A stretch of 64,000 nt of DNA from Lactarius indigo (lineage: Eukaryota > Basidiomycota > Agaricomycetes > Russulales > Russulaceae): positions 1-64,000 of the forward strand of contig JAFKAC010000016.1 in assembly GCA_025766275.1 (NCBI GenBank), in the 5' to 3' direction. This document shows, piece after piece, positions 53,488 to 64,000 of this stretch. Under the pieces are notes generated by a model. The model was not told where the DNA came from, made no database searches, and worked only from the letters and a program-made list of their open reading frames with translations. The position numbers were made by a program, and so were the translations under genes. How positions within the stretch are numbered: position 1 is the first letter of the stretch; each line of letters begins with the position of its first letter.

Positions 53488-56400
53488 ATGTCTCAAGTTC
53501 TATCCACTTCGACATCTTCCTCCAACTTCCAGCTTATCTTCAATGCTGCCTTGAAAGCGTATGAGAAAAAGACCAAGAAGGACCTTCTCACCCATCCGCT
53601 CTCAGCGCAACTCAGGGCTTGTAGCTCTCCTGCCGACATCCTTTCTGTCCTTCAGGATAGAGTCAAGGAATTTGATCAATCAAGGAGGGCAGACGAGAGG
53701 TTATCACGATGGCTGAACCCGACGATCAATGTCCTCCACGCATTTTCTGCAACTCTCGGGGATCTCGTGGGTCCCCTAGCCAACTTGCCCATACGCCACC
53801 GTAATACTAATTTCGCAGGCATTCTCACCTGCAAATGTGATCTTCACTGGTGTTGGGGTTCTCCTCCTAGTGAGTATCCACCGTCCTCTTGAAGAAATTC
53901 CTGAAACGGAATTTGTTGCAGGCAGCCAAGGACGTTGCTGCGAGTCAAGATACTCTCATTGATCTTTTCGAGAGTTTCGAAAACTTCTTCGAGCGCCTCG
54001 AGTCTTATGCTGCAGTCCGACCCACAGATGCAATGACCGGCATAATCGTGAAGATAATGACCGAAGTGCTGAACATCTTCGCAATTTCAACGAAGGAAAT
54101 TCGGCAGGGTCGAGCGAGTATGTCTCTCTCTGCGATGCGATATAAAATTGTCTCCTAATCCATACTTAGAAAAAGTTCTAAAGAAGCTTGTCGGAAAGAA
54201 GGATGTGGAAGATGCTTTAAAGCGATTAGATGACTTGACGCGGGAGGAGGCTCTGATGGCGGCGGCAGAGATTCTGAAGCTAACGCACATCGTCGACAAC
54301 AAGCTGACCACTGTTATGAATGGTAAGTCCGGGGTGTAACCTCCTCGAACCTGATGCTGAACACGCATATGTTTGTTGGACGGAAAAGAAACGAAGCAAG
54401 TGGTCCAACAATTGGCAAGCGGCGTCATCGTAGACGATGTAAAATGTTTGTGACATGCCCCGTCGTTCTGGTCGTGGTGTCTTTAACGTGCCAGCAGGCA
54501 GAAAGATCCTCAAGGAATGGGTACTTCCCCCGGACCCATCGACAAATCACGACATCGCGTACGAGCTTCACCATGGGGGAACTGCCCAGTGGTTCTTCCA
54601 AGGCGGCATGTTTGAAGAATGGAAATCAACTGGCTCTCTCTTGTGGATACATGGCAAACGTACGTTCTTCTAATTCTTCACCAATCGACTCTCATCGTTG
54701 TCCACATTCATAGCTGGCTCGGGGAAGACTATCCTTTGGTTCGTCATAAACCAGCGCTCTGAACCTCGATGAGCTCAGCTTTCCTTACAGCTCCGCCCTC
54801 ATACAAGAGATCGTAACTCTAAGCAAGGCGGGATTGGCATCAATGGCGTACTTTTATTTCGACTTCAGGGATCTTGACAAACAACATATCCGAAACCTTC
54901 TCCCCTCACTTCTTATTCAGCTTTCCGCTCAGTCTGATCCTTGTCGAGATATCCTTTCTCGTCTCTATGTGGCACATGACAACGGCGAAAAGAAGCCGAG
55001 GGTTGGTGTGATGACACAATGCCTCAGGGACATGCTCACAATTTCCGACCAACGCCCAACCTACATTATCTTGGATGCTCTCGACGAGTGCCCAAACTCG
55101 TCTGGGATCCCGTCGTCTCGTGAGAAGGTGCTTGCACTTGTCAAGGACCTGGTTAATCTTCGCCTACCTCGTCTTCACATTTGCATCACCAGCCGTCCCG
55201 AGTTCGATATTCGGGCCACTCTTGGACCGTTGGCACTTCACAGTGTTTTGCTCCATGACGAAAGTGGACAAAAGAAGGATATCGTCGATTACATCAATTC
55301 TGTCGTATACTCTGACTCCGAGACGATGATGAAGAGGTGGCGAGAAGAGGACAAGAAAATGGTTGTTGATGCACTCTCCGAAAAAGCGGATGGAATGTAA
55401 GGGCTTTCGTTACTCTAACCTCGTCAATATAGTTCATGACCCAAGCCAGGTTTCGATGGGTGTTCTGTCAACTAGAAACACTACGACAATGTCTTCCGCA
55501 ATGCGTTCGGCGAACTCTAAATGAGCTCCCAGAGACACTGGACGAGACATACGAGCGGGTCATAATGGAAATCAAGAAGACCAACCAAGCTCTCGCGTAC
55601 CGCCTGCTTCAATGCCTCACCGTGGCGGCTCGACCCCTTTCCGTCGCCGAACTCGTGGAACTACTCGCGTTTGACTTCAACGTCGCGAAGAGTGGGATCC
55701 CTGTGCTAAACTCGGACTGGCGGTGGGAAGAACAAGCAGTACTTTCAACCTGCTCAAGTTTAATCACTGTCGTCCCCGGCCACGGATCCTCGGTTGTTCA
55801 GTTTTCGCATTTTTCGGTGAAGGAGTTTTTGATGTCGGATCGGCTCGCAACTTCGATGGGAGACATCTCGCGGTACTATATTTCTCTCAAAGAGGCCCAC
55901 ACGGTGATGGCACAGGCTTGTCTCGGTGCTCTACTCCGGGACCCCGACATCAACAACAGCACCGGTGCCGCACCTCTGGCTCGATATGCCGCCGAGCACT
56001 GGGTGAGCCATGCTCGGGTTGAGGACGTCGCCTCGCGGATCCGCGTTGGGATGGAATACCTCTTTGATCCAGACAAACCCTACTTTGAAGCGTGGGTCCG
56101 ATTGCACGACGTCGATCACATTAGCTATTCCGGAAACATACCAGATCCTGTACCCAGAGCAAGACCGTTGTATTATGCTGCGCTGTGCGGATTCCACGAG
56201 CTAGTCGAACACTTCACTCTCAAATATCGGCAACACGCAAGTGCTAGAGGCGGTCATTGCGGGACTGCATTACACTCGGCGTCTTCTGCGGGTCATCTCC
56301 AGGTTGTGCGGTCACTGCTTCGGCATGGTGTAGGTGTCAACGTCCGAGGCGGCGCGGACGGCACACCACTACTGTTTTCATCGCGGTCGGGGCACCTCGA

Positions 56401-56857
56401 CATTGTTCAATGTTTACTCGAACATGGCGCAGATGTGGGTTTGCGGGACGATCGCCACAATACTCCGCTAAATTGGGCAGCAAATGGCGGACACTTCGAA
56501 GTCGTTCGGGTGCTACTTGAGCACAACGCAGATGTCAATTCCCAGGACCGTCACGGCCGGAGTCCCTTGCACGACGCAATATGGGGTGATAGCCCCAAAG
56601 GTAATTGTCCCCGGGTTGTGCGGTTATTACTGGAGCATGGCGCGGATGTGAACGCACGGGATACCCGTCACCGGACACCTTTACATCTGGTGTCAATGGG
56701 TCAATCGAATCTCGATACCGCACGCATTCTGCTAGAGCACGGCGCAGACATAGATGCTGAGGGTGAGAAGGGAAGGACTCCGTCGGAATTGGCATCGCTG
56801 CATGGACGGGACGAGATCGCGCAGTGGCTGTCCGGATTTCGTTCTGGGAGACCATAA
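53488..56857 (+). CDS. NLR C: Goodbye-NACHT-ankyrin STAND protein
   Basis: A more diverged relative of NLR A and B, on the other strand. Start MSQVLSTSTSSSNFQ at 53488. The Goodbye domain (NAALKAYEKKTKKDLLTHPL) is followed by the short hydrophobic exon VIFTGVGVLLL and linker exons AAKDVAASQDTLID and VEDALKRLDDLTREEALMAAAEIL. LPPDPSTNHDIAY precedes NACHT, where Walker A GKPGSGKT forms across an intron at about 54661-54714. Walker B is YIILDALDE, followed by RPEFDIRATL and QFSHFSVKEFLMSDRL. Seven ankyrin repeats end at 56857. The intron positions match those in A and B, and all exons are open. About 950 residues, a predicted cytosolic immune-type sensor. No GH20 or epsin pieces accompany it, so it was not part of the tandem unit. 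Confidence 0.87.
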
Positions 56858-57259
56858 ACGTAGTGTCACTAGTTTATTAACTAGCGTAATGCGGTTCGCG
56901 TTCTTTATTTTTCTCTCCACCTGTCTCTCCTCGATTTCTCCTGCATCAACTTGCCAGGCATGGGTCCATATCCATATTGACAACTTGCGGCTCCATAACC
57001 TTTGACGTATACAGCATGCTAAATGATGTTTCGATGTCGTAGAATATAACGCCATCCGTGAGGGATGACCTTGAACTCGACTTGTTATACCAAGCTATAC
57101 TACGTTCCTGTCCCTTGTAGACGACGCTGCGAGAACTTGAATGTGAGGGGTCATGAACGATCGTCTCGAGGCGTGTCGTCGTGGTAGAAGAGCGAAATTG
57201 GCTATGAGCAGAGAGCGCGGAACTTTGGGACGTATTGAAAATCGAACGCGAGCACGGAT
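56858..57259. other. Intergenic region downstream of NLR C
   Basis: No gene is recognised. The last 12 bases are the left target-site copy of the following insertion. Confidence 0.4.
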
Positions 57260-57345
57260 TTTATTTTTTATTTTTTTTTGAATTAAATTTATTCCGGACA
57301 GTAGTTATTACAAGACCTCCTCATCCTCTATAAAGAGAGAAGAGC
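57260..57345 (-). mobile_element. Very short retroelement 3' end with target-site duplication
   Basis: An 86-bp insertion flanked by the direct repeat gcgagcacggat (57248-57259 and 57346-57357). Its left end is a T-rich run, as expected for a minus-strand poly-A tail. The adjacent AAATTTATTCCGG resembles AATATTTATTCTGG next to the poly-T of the truncated LINE at 41095, so the same 3'-end family is likely. Confidence 0.7.
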
Positions 57346-57682
57346 GCGAGCACGGATGCAGAGTCAACAATCGCAAGCAGTCATCGCGACCAACACTGCA
57401 GTCAAACGGCCCGGCCGCCCGGGCCGGAGGGTTTGTTCGAATGACACATTTTGCGTACGTTGTACCGCTCGCTCAAAGCGCTCAACGTTCGACCAATTCG
57501 ACCATTGGTGCAGGATTCGGACCCTTACATACACCTTGGTTGGTACTAGCAATACAATCCATCAATTTATTCAAAGATTGGAACGGACTACATGAACAAC
57601 CAATTGTTGAGCTCACAGCGCACGCGAAGTCGGTGCGGCTCGCGATGACGATCGTGATGACGATCATACTCGTTCTGCAAAC
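57346..57682. other. Intergenic region, 3' flank of the S9 peptidase
   Basis: Only short motif-free open frames; nothing supported. Confidence 0.4.
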
Positions 57683-59964
57683 CTATGACCCAATACCGAA
57701 CACCTTTTCGTAAAATCCACGCTCCGTTTCAAGCGCGACTTTTATAGACTCGGCCTTTATGAAGCCATGACCCTCGCCATCGAACAACACCTTCTCAACG
57801 TGTCTTCCTTGCGCCTGCATGATCTTCTCTATGGCCTCTGCCTGCTCTGGCGGCACGACTTTGTCCTCTGTTCCCTGCAAGAGCTGCGCACGTGTCAGTA
57901 GACTTACAATAACCGTCTATGTTAGACCCCAACTCACCAAGAGCGGGCTGCGAATATTCTGCGCGTTATTAACGGGGCTGCGCTCCACATACACCTCTGG
58001 AATCTTCTCCACCGTGCCACCCATCAATTTGTCCATGTAGCGCAACTCGAACTTATGCGTTCCCGCTTTCGCCAGACGGGTCAGGTCGGAGATTCCGAAC
58101 AACGAGGTACCCGCTGTGAACGCGTGTCGAGTCGCAGGCTGGGACACGGCAGCGAGAGTTGTGAAGCCCCCCGCCGAGCCACCGCGGATCGCCGTCCGCG
58201 CGCCGTCTATGCGGCCTAAGGAGACGAGGGCCGTTGCTGCGGAGGCACAATCGGCGATATCGGCGACACCCCATGCGCCATTGAGGCGGTCTCTGCGTTA
58301 CGTCAAGATCATTTCGACGAAGAACTGCTAGATAGGAGCATACATGTACTTCCTTCCATACCCACCAGAGCCACTGTAATCGACATCAACCCTGCAAAGA
58401 GTGTGAGACCGGAATGCTCTGATGAAAAAGGGACTAATGTTTACCAGACCCAACCACGACTGGTGAAGTACTGCTTGGTCCAATCCAGTCCTTGCCCCGC
58501 CATCGCTGTTGGACCACCGTGAGCGTTGACAATGCAGGGAGGTTTCTCGGCGGGATCTGAGCTGCCGTCGTATGCAAAGTTCGTTGGCGGGTACAGAGTG
58601 GCATACACGGGCTCGCTCTCCGTGCCTAGAGTGAGCGGTTCAGGGTTTGAAATGATGTTATCTGGGAATGGGAGAGACTCCGCGGAGGACTTGAGGGTCT
58701 GATAAGAGACGCCCGAGTCCGGTGAGGAGAGATCTGAGATAGTAAGTTTGATGATCGCCGATGGAGTTCGCGTCGATCTGGCTTGGAAGACCAATGTCTT
58801 GTCGACCTTCTTGTCGTCCGCCGCACGGATCGCACTAATAGAAACGAAGGGGGTCCCGATAGGGCCCAAAGACTTGGTCTCCCATTGAAAGAGGTATAGT
58901 ACACTTCTCCCGTTCTCGAGCGCGGAAAACAGCACAAGCTTTTTCTCCGTATCTAGGACCGCGTACGGTGAGCCTGCGAGGGTGAATGCGGGAACTGCGA
59001 AGTCTTGCGGTACAGGCCTTGCAAGAAGAGGGCCCGCATTCTTGGAGGATACAGAGTACGTCCACGGGTTCAAGAACCCAGATTCGTCCGTAAGAAAAAT
59101 AAGTGTATCGGAGCCGATCCACCCGGGATAACCTACGCTAACCTCGCGCTGGTCCCATGCGAGCTCTTTTTCATCGTTACAAGTAATGTTATCGCCATCT
59201 GCGACAAATGTGAGTACGAGGACCGCGGATCGCTGCCATGGCATGTCGGGGTGATTCCATTGCTGGAATGCTATGCGAGCACCGTCCGGAGAAAATCGGG
59301 GGGCTGCGTAGAAGTCGGCTCCGGAGGCGATAGTCGTCAGCGACTGGGTCTTCGTATTGATGACTACGAGTCTATTGACAACGGCTGTCGGGTCATCGTT
59401 TGTGTGATCCTCGAGCACCGCAGCGAGGAAATGCCGGTGAATCGGGTGAACGTCAAAGTCGGCATATCTGAATGGCACTTCCGCTATGCAACAACAGATG
59501 GCTCAGTATGCTCGATCATAGCGACGGAGGAGAATGCTCACCAGGAGTCACTGCCTTTGGTTCTGATCCATCTTTGAAGGAATATACCCTTCCATCAGGC
59601 GAATGCGAGAAGTACGTCGTCCCATCGTGGATAATCGCAGCGCCTCCGCCATATTCATGGACCTTAGTCGTGGCGTTCCATTCAGGACCGAAAATGTCTT
59701 TGTTGGCGATGGTATCGACTATAACGGCTCGTCCACCCTCAGACGGCCTCCTTTCAATGTGGTATGCCTTGTGCGTGACTGGATCAAGAAGTACATCGAC
59801 AAGGGAAATGCTCTGCAATGACGGTGCCGTAGGCGACGAGGTGTGATTCGATTAGAACCGCCCTACTAAAAGGCAACCTGAGGAGTAGCACATACACTCT
59901 GAACCAACACGTCTGCAGTAATGGGAGAGGACCAAGTGCCGAAAGGAGCTCTGCGAGAGGGCAT
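57683..59964 (-). CDS. Prolyl-oligopeptidase-family (S9) dipeptidyl-peptidase-like enzyme
   Basis: About 670 residues, six or more exons, no signal peptide, so probably cytosolic. Start MPSRRAPFGTWSSPITADVLVQS at 59964. Exon 2 gives SISLVDVLLDPVTHKAYHIERRP and VHEYGGGAAIIHDG. A long middle exon forms the predicted beta-propeller (ADFYAAPRFSPDGARIAFQQWNHPDMPW, TDESGFLNPW). The alpha/beta-hydrolase domain has NAHGGPT, VDVDYSGSGGYGRKYM, the nucleophile RGGSAGGFTT, the acid QGTEDKVVPPEQ and the catalytic histidine DGEGHGF, ending FGIGS at 57683. The catalytic triad is complete and no lesion was seen. It likely removes dipeptides or processes short proline-containing peptides. Confidence 0.87.
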
Positions 59965-60317
59965 TTTGGTTATCCGATTCGCTTTCAAAAGTCAAGCTAA
60001 GACGGTCTTGTTATCGTGATGTCATGCGCCATATTCGAGTCATCTTCATAGGCGCTGAGAACAGAGGACCGAAGTGACCGAACAGCGGCGGCCACGCCGG
60101 CCGTCCCGCGTCCTAGACAAAACTATGATAGCGAACCACTACTAGTGCTTGTCGCACCTGCTGCCTATATTCCTGCTGATCCAGCTTCTTGGGAGAATGT
60201 TATTGTCATTCACAGACTGTTTATTCTGTACTATGTATAAAAAGTATCTCTTGTTCGCCCCGTAGCACCGCCACAACTTAAACAAGCGAGAGTAGCTTTA
60301 TCCTGATTCCCGAAATA
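59965..60317. other. Intergenic region, 5' flank of the S9 peptidase
   Basis: No gene seen; this is the S9 promoter side. Confidence 0.4.
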
Positions 60318-60319
60318 TA

Positions 60320-60912
60320 AGGCAGAAGAAATCAGGAACCCACACCCCTTATGTAATCAAGAATTAGGGTTAGGGTTTGACAATTTCCAGTTGAGGGTCT
60401 TAAGAGGATGCCAAAAAACATAGGTACAGCTAATATTGCAAGTACCCTCACATTTGGGCCAAAATAAAACCACAATCTACATGAAAGAGAGGGAATAAAA
60501 GTTGTGCTGCAAGTAGATGGGAAGGCAGGCAACGCAAGGCAACGTGTTGAACAAGCCCTTCTGAGTCACTGTGGTGTCGTGTTGCAGTGAAGTGCTGGGA
60601 TTACGTCATATGTTCAGTCACATGTCTGATCACGTGACTTGACAAATTCAACGGCCGGAATATTGAACTTTGTTTCTTTCAACTCAGAAATGCGAAAAAA
60701 TGCTTTTTCTAAATAAAAGTTCTAGACCCTACTGTACCCCCAATTTTGAGAAATTGAAAAAATCCTCTGACCAGATGAGAGCTAGAAGGGTCCCCTAAAT
60801 TCCCATCAGAACAGAATCCATGAATTTGGTGTTGTGTAGGAGGAGTAGGCCGTGTGGTGGAAGGGGTCTGATTGCTTATATAAGGGGTGTGGGTTCCTGA
60901 TTTCTTCTGCCT
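60320..60912. mobile_element. MITE with perfect 33-bp terminal inverted repeats
   Basis: Bases 60320-60352 (AGGCAGAAGAAATCAGGAAC...) and 60880-60912 are exact reverse complements. TA flanks both ends (60318-60319 and 60913-60914), as for Tc1/mariner/pogo-type target duplication. The 593-bp element has no coding capacity. It lies between the S9 gene and the pogo-like transposase, and could be a deletion derivative of such an element or nested in its 3' region. Confidence 0.8.
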
Positions 60913-60914
60913 TA

Positions 60915-61316
60915 CTATCACGTACAGGCTATTGCAAAAAAAACACCAAATCACTTCTGGAGTCTCAACAACTCATCGTAGCTACTACAAATTGTACATA
61001 CTCATAGAAAATAGTATTCAACATCCTCTGAAGATTTTTTCGTATTTGTTTCGATTTTATTTGAGGGTTCGGAATACATCCGAGTTTGCACGCACATCTG
61101 CAACTTTTTGTCACGAATGGTCACACCAACGGCAGAATACGGCAAGCGAGTAAGCGGTCGGCAATTCGGCATTTGTGGCAAAGCACAATTGCACTTGCGA
61201 GTGCGGTGCACGCTCACACAACGAACATGGAGTTTTGATGGAAACGCAACAAGTTAAACTGTATTAGGGTGTTGTAATAGTAGGGGGGGATGGAGGGGTA
61301 TGATAATAAACAATCA
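60915..61316. other. 3' region of the pogo-like element
   Basis: No gene. This AT-rich and then GC-variable flank is downstream of the transposase stop. A terminal inverted repeat of the pogo element could not be identified because its other end is outside the window. Confidence 0.4.
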
Positions 61317-63745
61317 TTATTCTATGTGCTGCTGCGAATATGGGGGGAATGGTTGAGCTGAAAACAAAGTGCCGGGTATATTCCAGAAGTTGGGTGGGGG
61401 GTAAGGTGGCGGGAAGCCAGGAGGAATGGTCAGTCCAGGAGTTGATGAGGGCCCAGCTACAATGCCATTGTCGATGCGGGCTCGCTTTTGGGGCCGTGAG
61501 CCAAACAACCCCTCAAAGCGAGGGTCGGTCTTTAGTGCAGGGTGTTTTTCGAAATGATTTGTTATTCTTTCGATGAGTTCGTCCTTTTTCCCGCCCTCTG
61601 GCAGTGCAAGTGCGATGGCAATGTCTTCAAGATCTTCTTTTCGCCTTGACTTGTTCAACGGCCCAGCAAAGACTCGTGTGTAGTCTGCTCTCCGTTTGCG
61701 CCGTGCTTCGTCCTCAGAGGTTTTGCGGGCCAACTCCTCAGCTGCCTTCTGCTCCTTCAACTTTGCCTCTTCACGGAGTTGTTTGATGCGATCGTGACCT
61801 TCCTCAGATGTAAGGACCGTCGACCCATTAAGTGGCCTCTCTGTCCGGCACTGGGAGTTCTTCTTTCCCACCTTGGCATTCAGCAGCTGCTGCTGCTGCA
61901 TGATCGTCTGCCCCGCATAATAGCAGTGAGTCTGCAGGGAGCTGTTCATGGCTATTAGGTTTGCAATCATGGACCAAAGCTCGCCATTCTCTCTCTCAGA
62001 GTCTGCAAGTTGTGCTTCCACAGGTTTTGAGCGGTCTATTATCGGGGCTGGCACTGACGATGCTGAGTGTTCGGACTGTGACAGTGACGTTGACCGTGAC
62101 AAGGGCTGGATGGGACCAGGCACTGGCGCAGTGTTTGCCAGGCGAAGACTGCACCTGGGTCGTGTTATTGAGGACTCAGAGTTAGTCATGGAGTCTTGTG
62201 CTGAGGGAGTGATGTCGTCCTGCATCTGAGCGGACATGAGTGACTGAGCCGAAATGGGAAACTCAGGGGAACTCCGAGTGGGAACACGAGTTCCCTGATT
62301 AGGCGTTGAGCCTCTGTTGATCGATTCCGCCATCGATTCCACCGCACTTTGTGTGTTGGTAGACTCAGTACCCATTTCCAGGCCTGGAGAATGGCCAGGG
62401 TTGCTATTCTTGTTGGGTCCATCACCATCCAGGGAAGCTGACTGCTCGGGATTACCAGGTGAAACAGGGAAAGTTTCCGGCAATGGTGGGTTTGTTGATG
62501 AACAAAAGCTGGGCGCAAAATCGAACTTGGAGAATATTTGGGGGTTCAATGGGCGGATACCTGATTTCTTCCAAGCAGATAGGATTGTTGACTCTTTGAA
62601 CGACTTGGTGCGTGCTGCCAGATATTCTTTGATAAAGTTTTGATGCGTTATTCCTCCCCCAGTTTCGTCCAGCACAACCGAACATTGTTTCTGCCAGGCT
62701 CTTTGCAAGGGCCCAAAAACGCCGACATCAAGAGGCTGGAGGCGGTGTGAGGTATGAGGAGGGAGAGCAAAAAGTTCGATATTGGCCTCCACTGCAGCCT
62801 CGCACAGTTCGATCGACGCATGTGAATGGTGGCCATCGTAAATCAACAGAATCGGCCTTCCAGTTTTATTTTTCTCCCTCGCCTGTGGAACGAAGAGTTT
62901 CTCAAACCACTGTAAGCTGATATAATCGCTTGTCCAGCCCTTTTCTGACAGGGCAACCCTGCAGACATCTGGTAAGTCATCGCCTGCAGTCTTCGAAAAC
63001 CCCAGAAGCACTTACATGATCCCATCTTCCTCAAAGTATTCATCCCGGAGTACACATTTCCCAGAGAGAACAAATCCAGGCTTCAGACTAGAGCCGTCTG
63101 CGGAGACACATTCAATGACTGTGACCAGTTCAAGACTGGCACTCTGGAGCTTTGTGCGCACTGATTGTTCTCGGGAGTACAGGAACCGTGTGTTGTCCAT
63201 CTTTCTTCCGCCACCTAACTGGATTCCCTTCTCGTCCATGTTATAGATATTCTCCCATGGTATGTCTTTTTCCTTTATAAAATCCCCTAGAAGCCGGAAA
63301 TGTTGACTGACAATTGTGGGGTTAAAGCATTGCGCATGCTTTGGGTCGAGTCCAGTTGGCCGCCTCAACACCAAATCAGGATTGCGGGTCAGGAAGGGAT
63401 AGACCCAGTTTCTTGAAGGTAGCTGACGTTTCCCGGTTTCATTTGACTTCTTTTGGAGGACTTTACTAAGATCCCCCACATGTGTTCGCAGCATGCACTT
63501 TGAGACGGGTCGCCCAGTGGCCCCCATGTAAGTGACCCACTCGCACACGGTCTTCTCCTGTGCTTCATCAAGTAACTGCTTTGATGCTTGTGCTTTAGAT
63601 TGGGGGCCATTGACCCCTTGATGCCGGCGTCGAAGTGTGTGGTATGAAACTTTGAAGTGTCGTGCAGCCTGAGAGATTCGTTTGAAAGTTCCATTGGTGA
63701 GTGCCTTCTTTGCTTCTTCAAGCCTCTTCTCTGTAGCATCTTCTA
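61317..63745 (-). CDS. Pogo/CENP-B-type DDE transposase, 5'-truncated by an LTR
   Basis: The frame enters from 63745 as EDATEKRLEEAKKALTNGTF...ISQAARHFKVSYHTLRRR, an N-terminal helix-turn-helix. CENP-B-like LPSRNWVYPFLTRNPDLVLRRP follows. The DDE_1 catalytic domain has the first Asp in NMDEKGIQLGGGRK. An intron at 62959-63015 joins EEDGIM to VALSEKGW. The second Asp is in ILLIYDGHHSHA and the third in SHRLQPLDVGVFGPLQRAW. The C-terminal half is Ser/Pro-rich with a charged coiled segment (EEAKLKEQKAAEELARK) and ends YSQQHIE at 61317. All catalytic acids are present. The start codon is missing because the LTR begins at 63746. It is probably inactive as it stands. Confidence 0.85.
62959..63015 (-). 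other. Predicted 57-bp intron in the pogo-like transposase
   Basis: GTAAGT at the 5' end and CTGCAG at the 3' end restore the frame from EEDGIM to VALSEKGW. Without splicing, the first exon ends at a stop directly after the donor. Confidence 0.65.
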
Positions 63746-64000
63746 TGTTACGGTACGGACTTGATGACTCACTACATACGACTCATGACTGGTTATGACT
63801 ACGGTCCGGTATCAGCATTAGTCATGGACTCTTATGACGTATCAGTCAGCATAGTAGCTCGCATGTGATTGTGGCTCATGTATGACTCATTCCTAGGATA
63901 GCGGTACTAGGGTTCGAGCTAGTTACGCTATTGGTTACCTATTGTCCCAGCGGCGCTTTAAAGCCCGCGCGTATCTGTATAAGTAGTCGACTCGGAAGAC
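63746..64000 (+). mobile_element. LTR (5' part) interrupting the pogo-like transposase
   Basis: It starts TGTTACGGTACGG, a Gypsy-like LTR terminus, exactly where the transposase coding sequence ends. A TATA-like TGTATAAGTAG at about 63978 suggests a forward U3/R boundary. It runs off the right edge. The termini TGTTACG here and CGTAACA at 323-329 fit the same family. Confidence 0.65.

Noticed and set aside
60366..60380. TTAGGGTTAGGGTTT telomere-like motif
   Set aside because: Only two units, inside the MITE; not a telomere.
1..64000. tRNA genes
   Set aside because: A visual search for T-loop-like GGTTCRAATCC with matching stems gave no convincing cloverleaf.

Overview
The window is genomic DNA of a filamentous basidiomycete, most likely an Agaricomycete. 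The evidence is many short GT-AG introns (about 45-65 nt), Plavaka-family DNA transposons of the basidiomycete type, fungal Goodbye-NACHT-ankyrin (NLR/STAND) genes, and typical fungal housekeeping genes (Ent3-type epsin, GH20 hexosaminidase, S9 and S53 peptidases). Exon borders were set by eye from splice signals and from comparing paralogous copies inside the window, so gene limits are better supported than individual splice sites. No tRNA, rRNA or CRISPR array was seen.

Left part (1-29.5 kb). A segmental duplication repeats the block [GH20 beta-hexosaminidase + 3' end of an epsin gene] - [NLR]. Unit 3 keeps intact GH20 (24964-27134) and epsin (27423-29467). Units 1 and 2 have broken GH20 copies joined to a short epsin remnant, each followed by an NLR gene that looks intact (A 6188-9734, B 20618-24101). 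Both broken GH20 copies carry a Plavaka transposon at different sites. Element 1 runs off the left edge, is decayed, and is itself cut by an LTR. Element 2 (11343-18748) is complete: perfect 32-bp terminal inverted repeats, a transposase gene, a divergent gene with a DUF6532-like domain, and an array of about 118/237-bp repeats between them.

Middle part (29.5-43 kb). A serine/proline-rich gene with two C-terminal membrane segments (31398-33732) is followed by two shorter relatives, one dead. Then come a FIST-domain-like gene (37914-39399), a small unknown gene, a 5'-truncated LINE with target-site duplications, and a Goodbye-domain remnant.

Right part (43-64 kb). A sedolisin (S53) gene is a pseudogene, interrupted by a full-length LINE (45333-51707, two intact ORFs, 15-bp target-site duplication). 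After an inverted sedolisin remnant come a third NLR (C, 53488-56857), a tiny poly-T retroinsertion, an intact S9 dipeptidyl-peptidase-like gene (57683-59964), a 593-bp MITE with perfect 33-bp inverted repeats, and a pogo/CENP-B-type DDE transposase whose 5' end is cut by an LTR starting at 63746.

Overall this is an accessory, repeat-rich region in which a small NLR family has spread together with pieces of a GH20/epsin neighbour pair, while at least six transposon classes have broken the surrounding genes.
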